Shown here: in pieces, positions 8,775-16,996 of the stretch | Position numbering within the stretch: the first letter of the stretch is position 1 | Layout: the number at the start of each line of letters is the position of its first letter | Assembly: GCA_913046335.1 (NCBI GenBank) | Contig: CAJWSU010000013.1 | Span: forward strand, 1-37,108 | Source: TMED109 sp002684605 | GTDB taxonomy: Bacteria; Pseudomonadota; Alphaproteobacteria; TMED109 | DNA length: 37,108 nt | Reading direction: 5' to 3' | Program-made: the position numbers and the translations under genes | The notes under the pieces: generated by a model | Told to the model about the DNA's origin: nothing | Database searches by the model: none | The model's input: the letters and a program-made list of their open reading frames with translations, nothing else

Positions 8775-9215
8775 ATGGAAAATAAAAATACAAATTTTTT
8801 ACAACCATTAATAAATTTTATTGAAATAATTGCTAGTAATTTTGGCACATTACTCGTTAAAACATTTCATTATTTTGCTTTATTTCTAATTGGTGCAGCT
8901 ATAGTATGGGCTGCCTCTGTTGAATTTTTAGGTATGATGGGAAAAGGTTCAGCATCTATTGAAGATATTTTATTATTATTTATATATTTAGAATTAGGTG
9001 CAGTAGTAGGAATATATTTTCAAACTAATCATATGCCTGTAAGATTCTTGATATATGTTGCAATAACAGCCCTAACTCGTTTATTACTAGAACTAGTTTT
9101 TGACTGGCATAATATTGCATATGTAAATATTATTATAGTTTGTGGTGGAATTTTATTACTAGCTGCAAGTATATTAGTTCTAAGATATGCATCATATCAT
9201 TATCCTTCTAAATAA
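8775..9215 (+). CDS. psiE: PsiE-family inner-membrane protein
   Basis: A 146-residue protein with four predicted membrane helices. The conserved PsiE block LELGAVVGIYFQTNHMPVR followed by FLIYVAITALTRLLLEL is present almost verbatim. In E. coli psiE is induced by phosphate starvation, but its molecular role is unknown, and I see no clear Pho box here. The ATG has GGAG at 8764-8767. It follows typA by 52 bases on the same strand, so it could be cotranscribed; it ends one base before the convergent ABC operon. Confidence 0.88.
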   Translation: MENKNTNFLQPLINFIEIIASNFGTLLVKTFHYFALFLIGAAIVWAASVEFLGMMGKGSASIEDILLLFIYLELGAVVGIYFQTNHMPVRFLIYVAITALTRLLLELVFDWHNIAYVNIIIVCGGILLLAASILVLRYASYHYPSK

Positions 9216-9216
9216 A

Positions 9217-10308
9217 TCAGCTTAATACTAAATCGGTTTCCGGATCTATAAAGTAGAATTTTAGACTATCAAAATACAAAGTTATTGTCTTACCATTTTG
9301 AATAGATTGGTTAGGTAAAACTTTTCCACAAACTTGAGAATTATTTATGGAAAAATAAACCATAGTTTCCATACCTAGTGGTTCTACTATATTAAGTTTT
9401 GCATTAATTTTTAGAGAATGTTTTTGTTTATTTTCAGAAATATGTTCAGGCCTAATTCCTAATATAATAGTTTTATTAACATTATTAAAAAGTACTGCTT
9501 TCTTTTCTTCTGGTATATTTAAAACGATATCATCAGTAATTTGTATATAAAGCCCTTCTGAACCTTTTTCTAATTTACATGAAATAAAATTCATCGCAGG
9601 CGCACCTATAAAACCAGCTACAAAACCTGTAGTTGGGTTATTATAGATTTCATCTGGTGTTCCTATCTGCTCAATTTTACCATTTTTCATTACAACAACT
9701 CTATCCGCTAAAGTCATAGCTTCAACTTGATCATGTGTTACATATACTGTTGTAGTATTTAAATGCTGATGAACTCTTTTAATTTCAATTCTCATTTGTC
9801 CACGCATTTTTGCATCTAAATTACTAAGGGGCTCATCAAATAAAAATACTTTAGGATTTCTTACAATAGCTCTTCCCATAGCAACTCTTTGTCTTTGTCC
9901 ACCCGATAACTGTTTTGGACGCCTATCTAACAATTCAGATATACCTAAAACTTGAGCAGCTTCATGAACTCTAACTTTAATATCTTCTTTACTAAATTTT
10001 CGTAACCTTAAACCAAAAGACATGTTTTCAAAAACTGTCATATGTGGATATAAAGCATAACTTTGAAATACCATTGCTATATCTCTATCTTTAGGAGGAA
10101 TATCATTTACTTTATTATTTTCTATAAAAATTTCTCCTTTCGTAATATCTTCTAAGCCAGCAATCATTCTTAACACAGTACTTTTTCCGCAACCCGATGG
10201 GCCAACTAGTATTACAAATTCTTTATCTTTAATTGATAAGTCAATTCCACTAACCACTTCTGTTTTGTCAAAAACTTTATGTAAATTTTTTATTAATACT
10301 TCCGCCAT
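9217..10308 (-). CDS. ABC transporter ATPase, UgpC/MalK type
   Basis: Cytosolic ATPase that powers the sugar-type importer encoded just upstream. Walker A GPSGCGKST (36-44), Q-loop Q82, signature LSGGQRQRVAMGRA (134-147), Walker B VFLFDEP (154-160), D-loop SNLDA and H-loop H192 are all intact. A C-terminal TOBE/OB extension (from about 235) is typical of the MalK/UgpC/MsmX branch. I chose the ATG at 10308 because AAAGGATAATATT gives a well-placed ribosome site; the longer ATG at 10329 would overlap the upstream permease by 17 bases and lacks one. Final gene of a four-gene operon. The transported substrate cannot be read from sequence. Confidence 0.94.
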   Translation of the reverse strand: MAEVLIKNLHKVFDKTEVVSGIDLSIKDKEFVILVGPSGCGKSTVLRMIAGLEDITKGEIFIENNKVNDIPPKDRDIAMVFQSYALYPHMTVFENMSFGLRLRKFSKEDIKVRVHEAAQVLGISELLDRRPKQLSGGQRQRVAMGRAIVRNPKVFLFDEPLSNLDAKMRGQMRIEIKRVHQHLNTTTVYVTHDQVEAMTLADRVVVMKNGKIEQIGTPDEIYNNPTTGFVAGFIGAPAMNFISCKLEKGSEGLYIQITDDIVLNIPEEKKAVLFNNVNKTIILGIRPEHISENKQKHSLKINAKLNIVEPLGMETMVYFSINNSQVCGKVLPNQSIQNGKTITLYFDSLKFYFIDPETDLVLS

Positions 10309-10312
10309 AATA

Positions 10313-11188
10313 TTATCCTTTAGTTGCACCTGACGTTAGACCAGCAATATAATAATCCATTAAGAAAGCATATATTATAACAGGAGGAGCTGCAGCTAGT
10401 AATGCTCCCGACATTAGTGACCCCCAATTAAAAACATCTCCTTTAATTAAAGTAGTTACAGTACCCACTGTTAATACCATTTCACTTTCACTATATATAA
10501 AGGCTAATGGATATAAAAAACCAGCCCAGGAAACCGTAAAAGCAAAAATGGTTGCTGCAATTAATCCTGGCATTGCAACAGGTATAAATACTTTCCATAA
10601 CATTTGCATATGATTAGCTCCATCGATAAGAGCCGCTTCGTCAATTTCTTTTGGTATAGAAGAAAAATAGCCAATCATAAGCCAGGTACAAAAAGGTACA
10701 CTTAAAGTAGGATATACTAATACTAAAACCCAATAACTATTTAATAGTCCTAACCATCCAACAATTTTAAAGAGAGGTATAAATAATAATGTTTCTGGAA
10801 CTAAATAGGTTAGGAATATTCCCGTCGCTAAAACACCTGAACCCCAAAACTTTAATCTAGATAAAGAATAAGCTGCCAAAACACTAATAATCATAGTTAT
10901 AATTACTACACATACGGTAACAATAATTGTATTTTTAAAAAAAGTAAGGAATGGAGTCTCAGTAAATAAGTATATATAATGTTTTAATGTAATTCCCTGT
11001 TCTATTAACCAAGGATTAGAAGCCATTTCAGCTATTTCCTTATTAGTCTTTAAGGAAGTTATAAGCATATAATAGGGAGGAAACAAAAAAAATATTACAA
11101 AAATAATTAAGCTACTATATGCTGCTATTAAAGCCCATCTTCTATTAGAATGAACACTATTTTTAATATTTAAAATATTATTTTTCAT
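10313..11188 (-). CDS. ABC sugar-type permease, MalG/UgpE-like
   Basis: Inner-membrane permease subunit of 291 residues with about six helices. The cytoplasmic coupling (EAA) loop reads EIDEAALIDGANHMQMLWK, followed by IFIPVAMPG-type residues, which places it in the MalFG-like family that docks to a MalK-type ATPase. An N-terminal cytosolic tail with several basic residues precedes the first helix (about 17-40). It lies one base after the partner permease gene, and its stop falls just before the ATPase start. It forms the pore heterodimer with the 11190-12077 product. Confidence 0.93.
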   Translation of the reverse strand: MKNNILNIKNSVHSNRRWALIAAYSSLIIFVIFFLFPPYYMLITSLKTNKEIAEMASNPWLIEQGITLKHYIYLFTETPFLTFFKNTIIVTVCVVIITMIISVLAAYSLSRLKFWGSGVLATGIFLTYLVPETLLFIPLFKIVGWLGLLNSYWVLVLVYPTLSVPFCTWLMIGYFSSIPKEIDEAALIDGANHMQMLWKVFIPVAMPGLIAATIFAFTVSWAGFLYPLAFIYSESEMVLTVGTVTTLIKGDVFNWGSLMSGALLAAAPPVIIYAFLMDYYIAGLTSGATKG

Positions 11189-11189
11189 T

Positions 11190-12077
11190 TTAAACTTCCA
11201 TTGCTCTTTTTCTTACACTTCTTAATATTATGAATGCAAGAGTTCCTAATATAGGAAACATGAAAAGAGATACTGCAGCACCCAGAGGAATATCACCAGA
11301 TTCAATTCCTACCCTAAAAGCATAAGTAGCAAATAAATGTGTTGTATCTATTGGGCCACCTCTAGTTAAAACTCTAACAATGTCAAAATTAGCAAAAGTA
11401 ACAATTATTGAAAATAATATTGTAATAGAAATAATATTTTTCATCATAGGTAATGTTATATAATATAATTTTTGCCTATAATTTGCTCCATCAATAGATG
11501 CAGCTTCATATAAATCTGCAGGAATAGACTTTAATGCTGCTAAATACATAATAAGGAAAAATGGAGCACCTACCCAAATATTTACTAATATAATTGAAAA
11601 CCTTGCCCAGAAAGTTTCGCTAAGCCAAGGTATGGCTGGGAGAGATATCTTTACTAAAAACCAGTTAATAGCACTATAAGTAGGTTCAAATAACCACCAC
11701 CAACCAAGGGTTGAAAGTGCCGGTGGTATAACCCAAGGAATTAATAACATTCCTCTCCATTTTCTTTGGCCTTTACTTGGTATAGCGTTGATAGAATGGG
11801 CAGCAATAAATCCTATTAGTGCTTTAAAAAAGACAGCCACTAATGCAAAAAATATTGACTGCTGTACTACTAACCAAAAAGTTTCTCTCTTAAATAAAAA
11901 TAAGTAATTTCCAATTCCCACAAATTTTGTCTCTGCTTTATTTAGCATTGATAAAAATATAGCATATATAAAAGGGTAAATTATGAGGCATAAAACCATT
12001 AATATAAGAGGTAAGCACATAAAAAAAGCAATTCGAGGCTTTTGTCTTAACCATAAATATAAAGAGCTAAATTTCAT
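11190..12077 (-). CDS. ABC sugar-type permease, MalF/UgpA-like
   Basis: The second membrane subunit of the importer, 295 residues and about six helices. Its EAA loop reads DLYEAASIDGANYRQKLYY, then ITLPMMKN. The short N-terminal region starting SSLYLWLRQKPRIAFF and the early KAETKFVGIGNY segment are typical of UgpA/LacF-type permeases. The ATG shares a base with the stop of the upstream binding-protein gene (TAATG), indicating translational coupling. The order binding protein - permease - permease - ATPase is the usual one for carbohydrate or glycerol-3-phosphate uptake operons (CUT1). Confidence 0.93.
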   Translation of the reverse strand: MKFSSLYLWLRQKPRIAFFMCLPLILMVLCLIIYPFIYAIFLSMLNKAETKFVGIGNYLFLFKRETFWLVVQQSIFFALVAVFFKALIGFIAAHSINAIPSKGQRKWRGMLLIPWVIPPALSTLGWWWLFEPTYSAINWFLVKISLPAIPWLSETFWARFSIILVNIWVGAPFFLIMYLAALKSIPADLYEAASIDGANYRQKLYYITLPMMKNIISITILFSIIVTFANFDIVRVLTRGGPIDTTHLFATYAFRVGIESGDIPLGAAVSLFMFPILGTLAFIILRSVRKRAMEV

Positions 12078-13426
12078 TATCCTCTCATAACACCTTCTAA
12101 TTCATTTTCAGCCCATCTTATTGCTTTTTTTAATGAATGCCCTTTAGCCGTTACTCGAGCAGTTAAATTTGCTATTATATATTGTGTAGTTATTTGAGAT
12201 GCTATTTCTGGTGGGGCAGGATATCCTGGTGCTACAGGTATTTCATCACCCTTCATTGGGTAATTATACAAAACTCCATCAGGAGGACTAGCTTCTATCC
12301 ACGTTTTATTTTGATTAAAATGAGATATTATTAAAGGTATATCATACCCTTGAGACGCTTTAACACATGCATCTATAACTGGACGTTCAGCCATATACCT
12401 TAGCAGATCCTTAGCAGCAGACTTATTTTCGGCAAAATCCCATAGTCCCCAATATTGAGAATTATCTGAACGATACCTTCCCTTAGGGCCCCTAGGCACA
12501 TCATGATGCCACAACTTATTAGCTACATCAGGATTATCACGTTTTGCAACAGCCCATGCACTTGCTGGGTTAAATATCGCAGATCCCTGTCCAGAGATTA
12601 TCCAACGATTATTAGAAGAATCATCCCACGCATAAATACTTTTTGGCATAAACTCTGTTAATTTACTCATATATTCTAGCACTTGCCTTACTTCGTCAGA
12701 GTCTACAGTAATTTCTCCATTTTTATTTACAAGTTCTGCTCCATATGACGTAAATAAAGCACTAAGCCAACGGCTATCCGCAGTAGCCCCAATTGTAGCT
12801 CCAAAAGGCTTTCCCACTTTATATAATTTTTCAGCGGCTAATAAAAAGGCATCCCAATTCCAATTATTAACAGCACTAGAATCCCTATTCTCATTCCCAG
12901 GAAATAACGTTTGAAGATCTATACCTGCATGTTCTTTAAATAAATCAAAACGTGAAACCATAGAGTCAAAAAAAGAACCAGTTGGCGCTGGTGAACCTCT
13001 CCAGTGCCCATCTAAATGAGCATAAAATTTTGCTGAATCTAATAAAGGTCCGTGTTTATTAATAATATATTCCACAACATCATCAAGAGGCTCCAATCTA
13101 TGTCTAAACATTGAACAATACCAAGTTGGTTGAGAAAAAATATCATGGCCAGTTTTTGCTCTAGATTCTGCTTGAGCTGTTAATAGTAACTTATTTCCAA
13201 TAGAAGTAATAAAATCAACTTTTACTTCAACCCCGTTTTTTTCTCCCCAATCAACTATAATATTTTCAAGAACATCGTTAGCTCCAGGAATCCAATGATC
13301 CCAAAGTCCCAATAAAAGCCTACCAGCAGAGTGCGAGGTTTTTACGTAGGGAGCAGCTATAGCATATCCTCCGGTAGCACTTAGACCTTTAATAAATTTT
13401 CTTCTGTGTAAGTAATTTTTTTTCAA
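12077..13426 (-). CDS. Tat-exported ABC substrate-binding protein (family 1, sugar type)
   Basis: Periplasmic solute-binding protein that feeds the downstream permeases. The 449-residue product begins with a twin-arginine signal, RRKFIKG at 8-14, then a hydrophobic stretch and HSA near residue 33, so it is likely exported folded through Tat. The mature part is tryptophan-rich and has the family 1 layout (GSGSAIFNPASAWA-like segment, then WGLWDFAENK and a late RWAENELEGV helix). The start is a TTG (13426-13424) with the strong site GGGAGGG six bases upstream; no in-frame ATG precedes the twin arginines. Substrate is not assignable; G3P, disaccharides or polyols are all possible. Confidence 0.92.
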   Translation of the reverse strand: MKKNYLHRRKFIKGLSATGGYAIAAPYVKTSHSAGRLLLGLWDHWIPGANDVLENIIVDWGEKNGVEVKVDFITSIGNKLLLTAQAESRAKTGHDIFSQPTWYCSMFRHRLEPLDDVVEYIINKHGPLLDSAKFYAHLDGHWRGSPAPTGSFFDSMVSRFDLFKEHAGIDLQTLFPGNENRDSSAVNNWNWDAFLLAAEKLYKVGKPFGATIGATADSRWLSALFTSYGAELVNKNGEITVDSDEVRQVLEYMSKLTEFMPKSIYAWDDSSNNRWIISGQGSAIFNPASAWAVAKRDNPDVANKLWHHDVPRGPKGRYRSDNSQYWGLWDFAENKSAAKDLLRYMAERPVIDACVKASQGYDIPLIISHFNQNKTWIEASPPDGVLYNYPMKGDEIPVAPGYPAPPEIASQITTQYIIANLTARVTAKGHSLKKAIRWAENELEGVMRG

Positions 13427-13540
13427 ACTTAACCCTCCCCTTCTTTTAGATTAATTTGATATACTTTATAATTAAGTTATTTATCTTAATAGTAATTTAG
13501 TAAAATATACAAATCATATTTACAAAGGAATAAAATAAAA

Positions 13541-13948
13541 ATGAATAAAATTGAAGGAGGATGTTTATGTGGAAAAATAAAATATTATAGTAAATTAGAC
13601 CCATTATTTACTACCGTATGCCACTGTTCACATTGTCAAAAACAATCAGGAACAGTTTTTTCTATTATCATTGGTGTGAATAGAAAATCTCTACATATTA
13701 GCGGAGATTTAAAATGTTATGAAGATATTGGCAATAGTGGAAAACCCGTATATAGGAAATTTTGTGGTAATTGTGGATCTCCCATTATAAGCGATGTAAG
13801 TGCAGTTCCTGATTTATTGTTTATTAAAGCTGGTACAATAAATAACATAAAGGCTCTTAAACCAACAAAAGAAATATGGACAGATCATAAACTAGATTGC
13901 ATAATTATAAATGGCATCAAAGAAAAATATAAGACGGATGGAAAATAA
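13541..13948 (+). CDS. GFA/CENP-V family zinc protein
   Basis: A 135-residue protein of the glutathione-dependent formaldehyde-activating (GFA, PF04828) fold. Zinc cysteines are seen as CLC (C8, C10), CHCSHC (C27, C29, C32) and FCGNCG (C75, C78), with the family segment QKQSGTVFS between. The true role of most GFA proteins is unclear; the formaldehyde-activating activity was assigned to Gfa of Paracoccus and has been disputed. AAAGGA lies upstream of the ATG. The reading frame slightly overlaps, or abuts, the start of the next gene. Confidence 0.88.
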   Translation: MNKIEGGCLCGKIKYYSKLDPLFTTVCHCSHCQKQSGTVFSIIIGVNRKSLHISGDLKCYEDIGNSGKPVYRKFCGNCGSPIISDVSAVPDLLFIKAGTINNIKALKPTKEIWTDHKLDCIIINGIKEKYKTDGK

Positions 13949-13949
13949 A

Positions 13950-14441
13950 ATGACTTTCTTAAAATGTAAGTATTACCTGATCACTACTATTTTTTTATTT
14001 TCTAATATTCATGCAGCAAATTCAGATAACAAAATCACTTCACTAAAAGAACTATTAAAAGAAGAGAACTTAAAATCTGAAGTGGGAAAATTACACTATT
14101 TAGCAAATTTTTCATTACGATGTGGCAGCTTATTTGAAGCAATAAATGAAGTAACTCCTAATATAAATATATTGAATGCTGCTATTAACTTGCAAAGAGG
14201 AGCATCAATTACAGCGATTATGATTAAAAAAAATAATCCAGATCAAATAGACCAGGAAATTCAGAACCTTATTACTAAAGTAGTAATAAATTATAGAAAT
14301 TTAATTAATACAAATAAAGATACGAATGGAGAATATATTAAAGGCTCTAATTTATTAGCTGATGATTTAGAAATTTGTAAAAAATTTATACCTAGGGCTT
14401 ATAAATTTTTAGGAAATAATGGGTTCAAATTAAAAAAATAA
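13950..14441 (+). CDS. Secreted hypothetical protein
   Basis: Not recognised. A 163-residue protein starting with a Sec-type signal peptide (basic FLKCKYY, hydrophobic LITTIFLFS, then NIHAANS with a plausible AxA-like cut). The mature part is mainly alpha-helical and lysine/asparagine-rich, with a conserved-looking RCGSLFEAINE and a second cysteine in LEICKKF that may form a disulphide. I choose the ATG at 13950 because GGATGG lies 8 bases upstream and the signal peptide follows at once; ATGs at 13938 or 13911 would put charged residues before it and overlap the GFA gene. Convergent with the ThDP enzyme, 6 bases away. Confidence 0.72.
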   Translation: MTFLKCKYYLITTIFLFSNIHAANSDNKITSLKELLKEENLKSEVGKLHYLANFSLRCGSLFEAINEVTPNINILNAAINLQRGASITAIMIKKNNPDQIDQEIQNLITKVVINYRNLINTNKDTNGEYIKGSNLLADDLEICKKFIPRAYKFLGNNGFKLKK

Positions 14442-14447
14442 TTATTT

Positions 14448-16031
14448 CTAAATAATAATTTCAATTAAAAATGGGCCATCTTTTCTTATTCCAACATCAA
14501 GAACTTTTAAAAGGTTTTCACAGTTATTAACTTTTATACCTTCTACCCCCATACCTTTTGCCACATTTACCCAATCTATATAAGGTCTATCTAAAGTTAG
14601 CATATCTTCAGCTTTAGGTCCTGGATTTTGAACTCCAACATTTACAAGCTCTCCCCGTAATATTTCATATGTACGATTAGCAAATATTAAAATAGTAATA
14701 TCTAAATTTTCTCTCGCCATTGTCCATAAAGATTGAACTGTATACATTCCACTTCCATCTCCCTCTAGCAAGACTACTTTTCGATCCGGGCATGCTATTG
14801 CCGCACCAATGGATACTGGCATACCATATCCTATGGCCCCTCCTCTATTATTCAGCCAATCATGAGGTGGAGCGCCAGCAGTTGCAGGAAAAAAATCTCT
14901 TCCTGTTGTGACAGATTCATCTACAACTATAGCATTTTCTGGAAGAGTTGCTCCAATTGCCATAGCTAATTTTTCTTTACTGATACTTCCGCTTGGATGT
15001 TCTGGCCTCTTAGATGATGCTATATAATTAGGAACTTCATTTAATGCTCCTAATTCCATGGCTAAATCAGTTAAAGCTGAAACAATATCTTCATCTACTT
15101 CAACCAAATTTATTATAGGAACATTCTCTTTATATAATAAGCTTGGTTTATTAGGATATCCAAAAAATGCTACAGGCGGTTTAGATGCAACTAATACTAA
15201 TTGTCCTGCTTTTTCTAACATATCTAATGCTCTGTCCACTACTCCAGCCCCAGGAATTCTAAGCATATCTAATCGGCCTGCACCTCTAGATAACCTTGCA
15301 TTTGCAGCTTCTGTAATAATTCCACAACCTGTCTTAGATGAAATTTTTCCTGCTAGTAAAGTAGCTTCCTCTGTTAATGCTCCTCCTCCTAAGATAAGAG
15401 TAGAATAGTTACCATTAGTTAAAAATTTTGCTACTTTTTTTATAGTGGCTTCATCAATTTTATTTCTGGTATCCCTATATTTTGCTTTAACAATATCTCC
15501 TCCTTCACCCCATGCTGTATCTGCAGGTAAAATTAGTGAGGCTATTTTTCCAGGAGCTTTTTTTGCAACCTCTATAGCTTCAGCTCCATCTTTAGATACA
15601 TCCGTTGATTTTATAGATGTCTTTACCCAGTGAGACATAGGATGAGCTATTGCCTCAATATCTGAAGTTAAAGGAGACTCAACTTTTAGGTGTTGTAAAG
15701 TATGCTGCCCTATTATATTAACCATTCCTGAATGGGCTTTTTTTGCATTATGAATACTAGCTAAAGCATTAGCTAATCCAGGACCTAAATGTAGCAACGT
15801 AGAGGCAGGTTTTCCGGACATTCTATAATAGCCGTCTGCAGCACCAGTTAATACACCTTCAAATAGTCCTAATACGCATCGTATCCCAGAAACTTTATCA
15901 AGAGCTCCAACAAAATGCATTTCGGATGTTCCAGGATTTGCAAAACAAACATCTACATCATTATGTACTAAGGTTCTTACAAGACTTTCGGCACCATTTA
16001 TTTTAGCTTTAACCTGCATATTACTATTCAT
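14448..16031 (-). CDS. ThDP-dependent enzyme, acetolactate synthase large subunit-like
   Basis: A 527-residue thiamine-diphosphate enzyme with three domains: PYR (about 10-175), central (about 195-325) and PP (about 350-520). The ThDP-activating glutamate is E58 in GLFEGV; the cofactor motif begins GDGSGMYTVQSLWTMARE and ends at ANRTYE. ANPGTSEMHFV near the N-terminus is typical of the group labelled acetolactate synthase large subunit or benzoylformate decarboxylase-like, which often lacks a small subunit. No ilvN is nearby, so true branched-chain synthesis is doubtful; a catabolic 2-oxoacid decarboxylase or lyase is as likely. AAAGG precedes the ATG. Its start overlaps the end of the DUF2256 gene. 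Confidence 0.88.
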   Translation of the reverse strand: MNSNMQVKAKINGAESLVRTLVHNDVDVCFANPGTSEMHFVGALDKVSGIRCVLGLFEGVLTGAADGYYRMSGKPASTLLHLGPGLANALASIHNAKKAHSGMVNIIGQHTLQHLKVESPLTSDIEAIAHPMSHWVKTSIKSTDVSKDGAEAIEVAKKAPGKIASLILPADTAWGEGGDIVKAKYRDTRNKIDEATIKKVAKFLTNGNYSTLILGGGALTEEATLLAGKISSKTGCGIITEAANARLSRGAGRLDMLRIPGAGVVDRALDMLEKAGQLVLVASKPPVAFFGYPNKPSLLYKENVPIINLVEVDEDIVSALTDLAMELGALNEVPNYIASSKRPEHPSGSISKEKLAMAIGATLPENAIVVDESVTTGRDFFPATAGAPPHDWLNNRGGAIGYGMPVSIGAAIACPDRKVVLLEGDGSGMYTVQSLWTMARENLDITILIFANRTYEILRGELVNVGVQNPGPKAEDMLTLDRPYIDWVNVAKGMGVEGIKVNNCENLLKVLDVGIRKDGPFLIEIII

Positions 16032-16176
16032 TTACCTTTATAATATTTTTAGAGAGATTAGAGCATTTTTTAGAACAATATTTTACAGATTCCCAATTTA
16101 ATCTCCATTTTTTTCTCCATGTAAATGGTCTATTACAAATAATACATATTTTCTCAGGTAGGTCATATTTCTTCAT
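16024..16176 (-). CDS. DUF2256 small zinc-ribbon protein
   Basis: A 50-residue gene I found by translating 16176-16024 on the minus strand (ATG at 16176-16174, TAG at 16026-16024). The sequence runs LPEKICIICNRPFTWRKKW, then an NWESVKYCSKKC segment, with paired cysteines C11/C14 and C34/C38. This is the DUF2256 pattern (PF10013): a CxxC, the conserved RPFTWRKKW and a second CxxxC. Function is unknown; the fold is probably a zinc knuckle. It overlaps the start of the ThDP-enzyme gene by 8 bases and follows the aldolase gene by 22, so all three are one operon. DUF2256 genes are often next to photolyases as I recall; here one photolyase is 13 kb away. Confidence 0.88.
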   Translation of the reverse strand: MKKYDLPEKICIICNRPFTWRKKWRLNWESVKYCSKKCSNLSKNIIKVNE

Positions 16177-16198
16177 ATTATATATTACTAATTAATTT

Positions 16199-16948
16199 TT
16201 ATTTTGCATCAGCAATTTCTCTTTTTGATGCTTGAGTTAAAAGAGCTGCATCTGCTGATATGGTTCCTAAATCATATCCCATATTAAATCTTTCTTTAAC
16301 AGTTTTTCCATCAGGGCAATGAATACCTGTTTTAATATCTTTTTTTATACAAGTTTCAACAATATAACTTAAACAATCTTCTACTTCCTTTTCATATGTT
16401 CCAGGAGTATATCCCATAGTAACTGCTAAATCACTTGGACCTATATATACTGCGTCTAATTCCTCTACAGATAGAATTTTATCTAGATTATCTACAGCTT
16501 CTGATGTTTCAATCATAGCAAAATTTAATAAGGTATCATTAGCATGATGAAAATAATCATCACCTCCATACATTCTAGCTCTAATTGGGCCAAAACTTCT
16601 ATTTCCTCTAGGTGGATATCTGCAGGCAGTCACAAATTTTTCACACTGCTCTTTTGTGTTTATCATAGGACATATTATTCCATAAGCTCCTGCATCCAAA
16701 CACCTCATAACCATACTTGGCTCATTCCAAGGAACTCTGACCATTGGAGTTATGTTATAACCTGATATAGCTTGCAGCATTTCAACTACTTTTTGATAGC
16801 CAACTAAGCCATGTTGCATATCTATTGTAATACTATCAAAACCCGAAGCCGCCATAATTTCAGAACTAAATGTATTTGCTATAGAAGACCAGCCATTAAT
16901 AATCTTTTGACTATTCTTCCAAGCTTCTTTAATACCATTTTTTTTCAT
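16199..16948 (-). CDS. HpcH/HpaI-family class II aldolase
   Basis: Metal-dependent pyruvate aldolase of the HpcH/HpaI family that cleaves or forms 2-keto-3-deoxy sugar acids or 4-hydroxy-2-oxo acids. Key residues are visible: catalytic IDMQHG (H46), pyruvate-binding R71 in VRVPW, metal ligands E148 (MIETSEA) and D173 (GPSDLA), plus the CRYPPRGNRSFGP loop. At 249 residues it is typical. The ATG has AAGGG about 5 bases upstream. It heads an operon with DUF2256 and the ThDP enzyme; pyruvate released by the aldolase could be a substrate of the latter, which is inference. Substrate is unassigned (rhamnonate, HHED and glucarate enzymes are all in this family). Confidence 0.92.
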   Translation of the reverse strand: MKKNGIKEAWKNSQKIINGWSSIANTFSSEIMAASGFDSITIDMQHGLVGYQKVVEMLQAISGYNITPMVRVPWNEPSMVMRCLDAGAYGIICPMINTKEQCEKFVTACRYPPRGNRSFGPIRARMYGGDDYFHHANDTLLNFAMIETSEAVDNLDKILSVEELDAVYIGPSDLAVTMGYTPGTYEKEVEDCLSYIVETCIKKDIKTGIHCPDGKTVKERFNMGYDLGTISADAALLTQASKREIADAK

Positions 16949-16996
16949 TACTACCCTTTTCTATAAATGCTAGAATTTATGCTAGCATAAAAAAAA

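Noticed and set aside
15058..15408. 116-codon plus-strand frame inside the ThDP enzyme gene (and 15445-15633)
   Set aside because: Antisense shadows of a conserved enzyme; Ser/Pro/Ala-rich as expected for reversed coding sequence.
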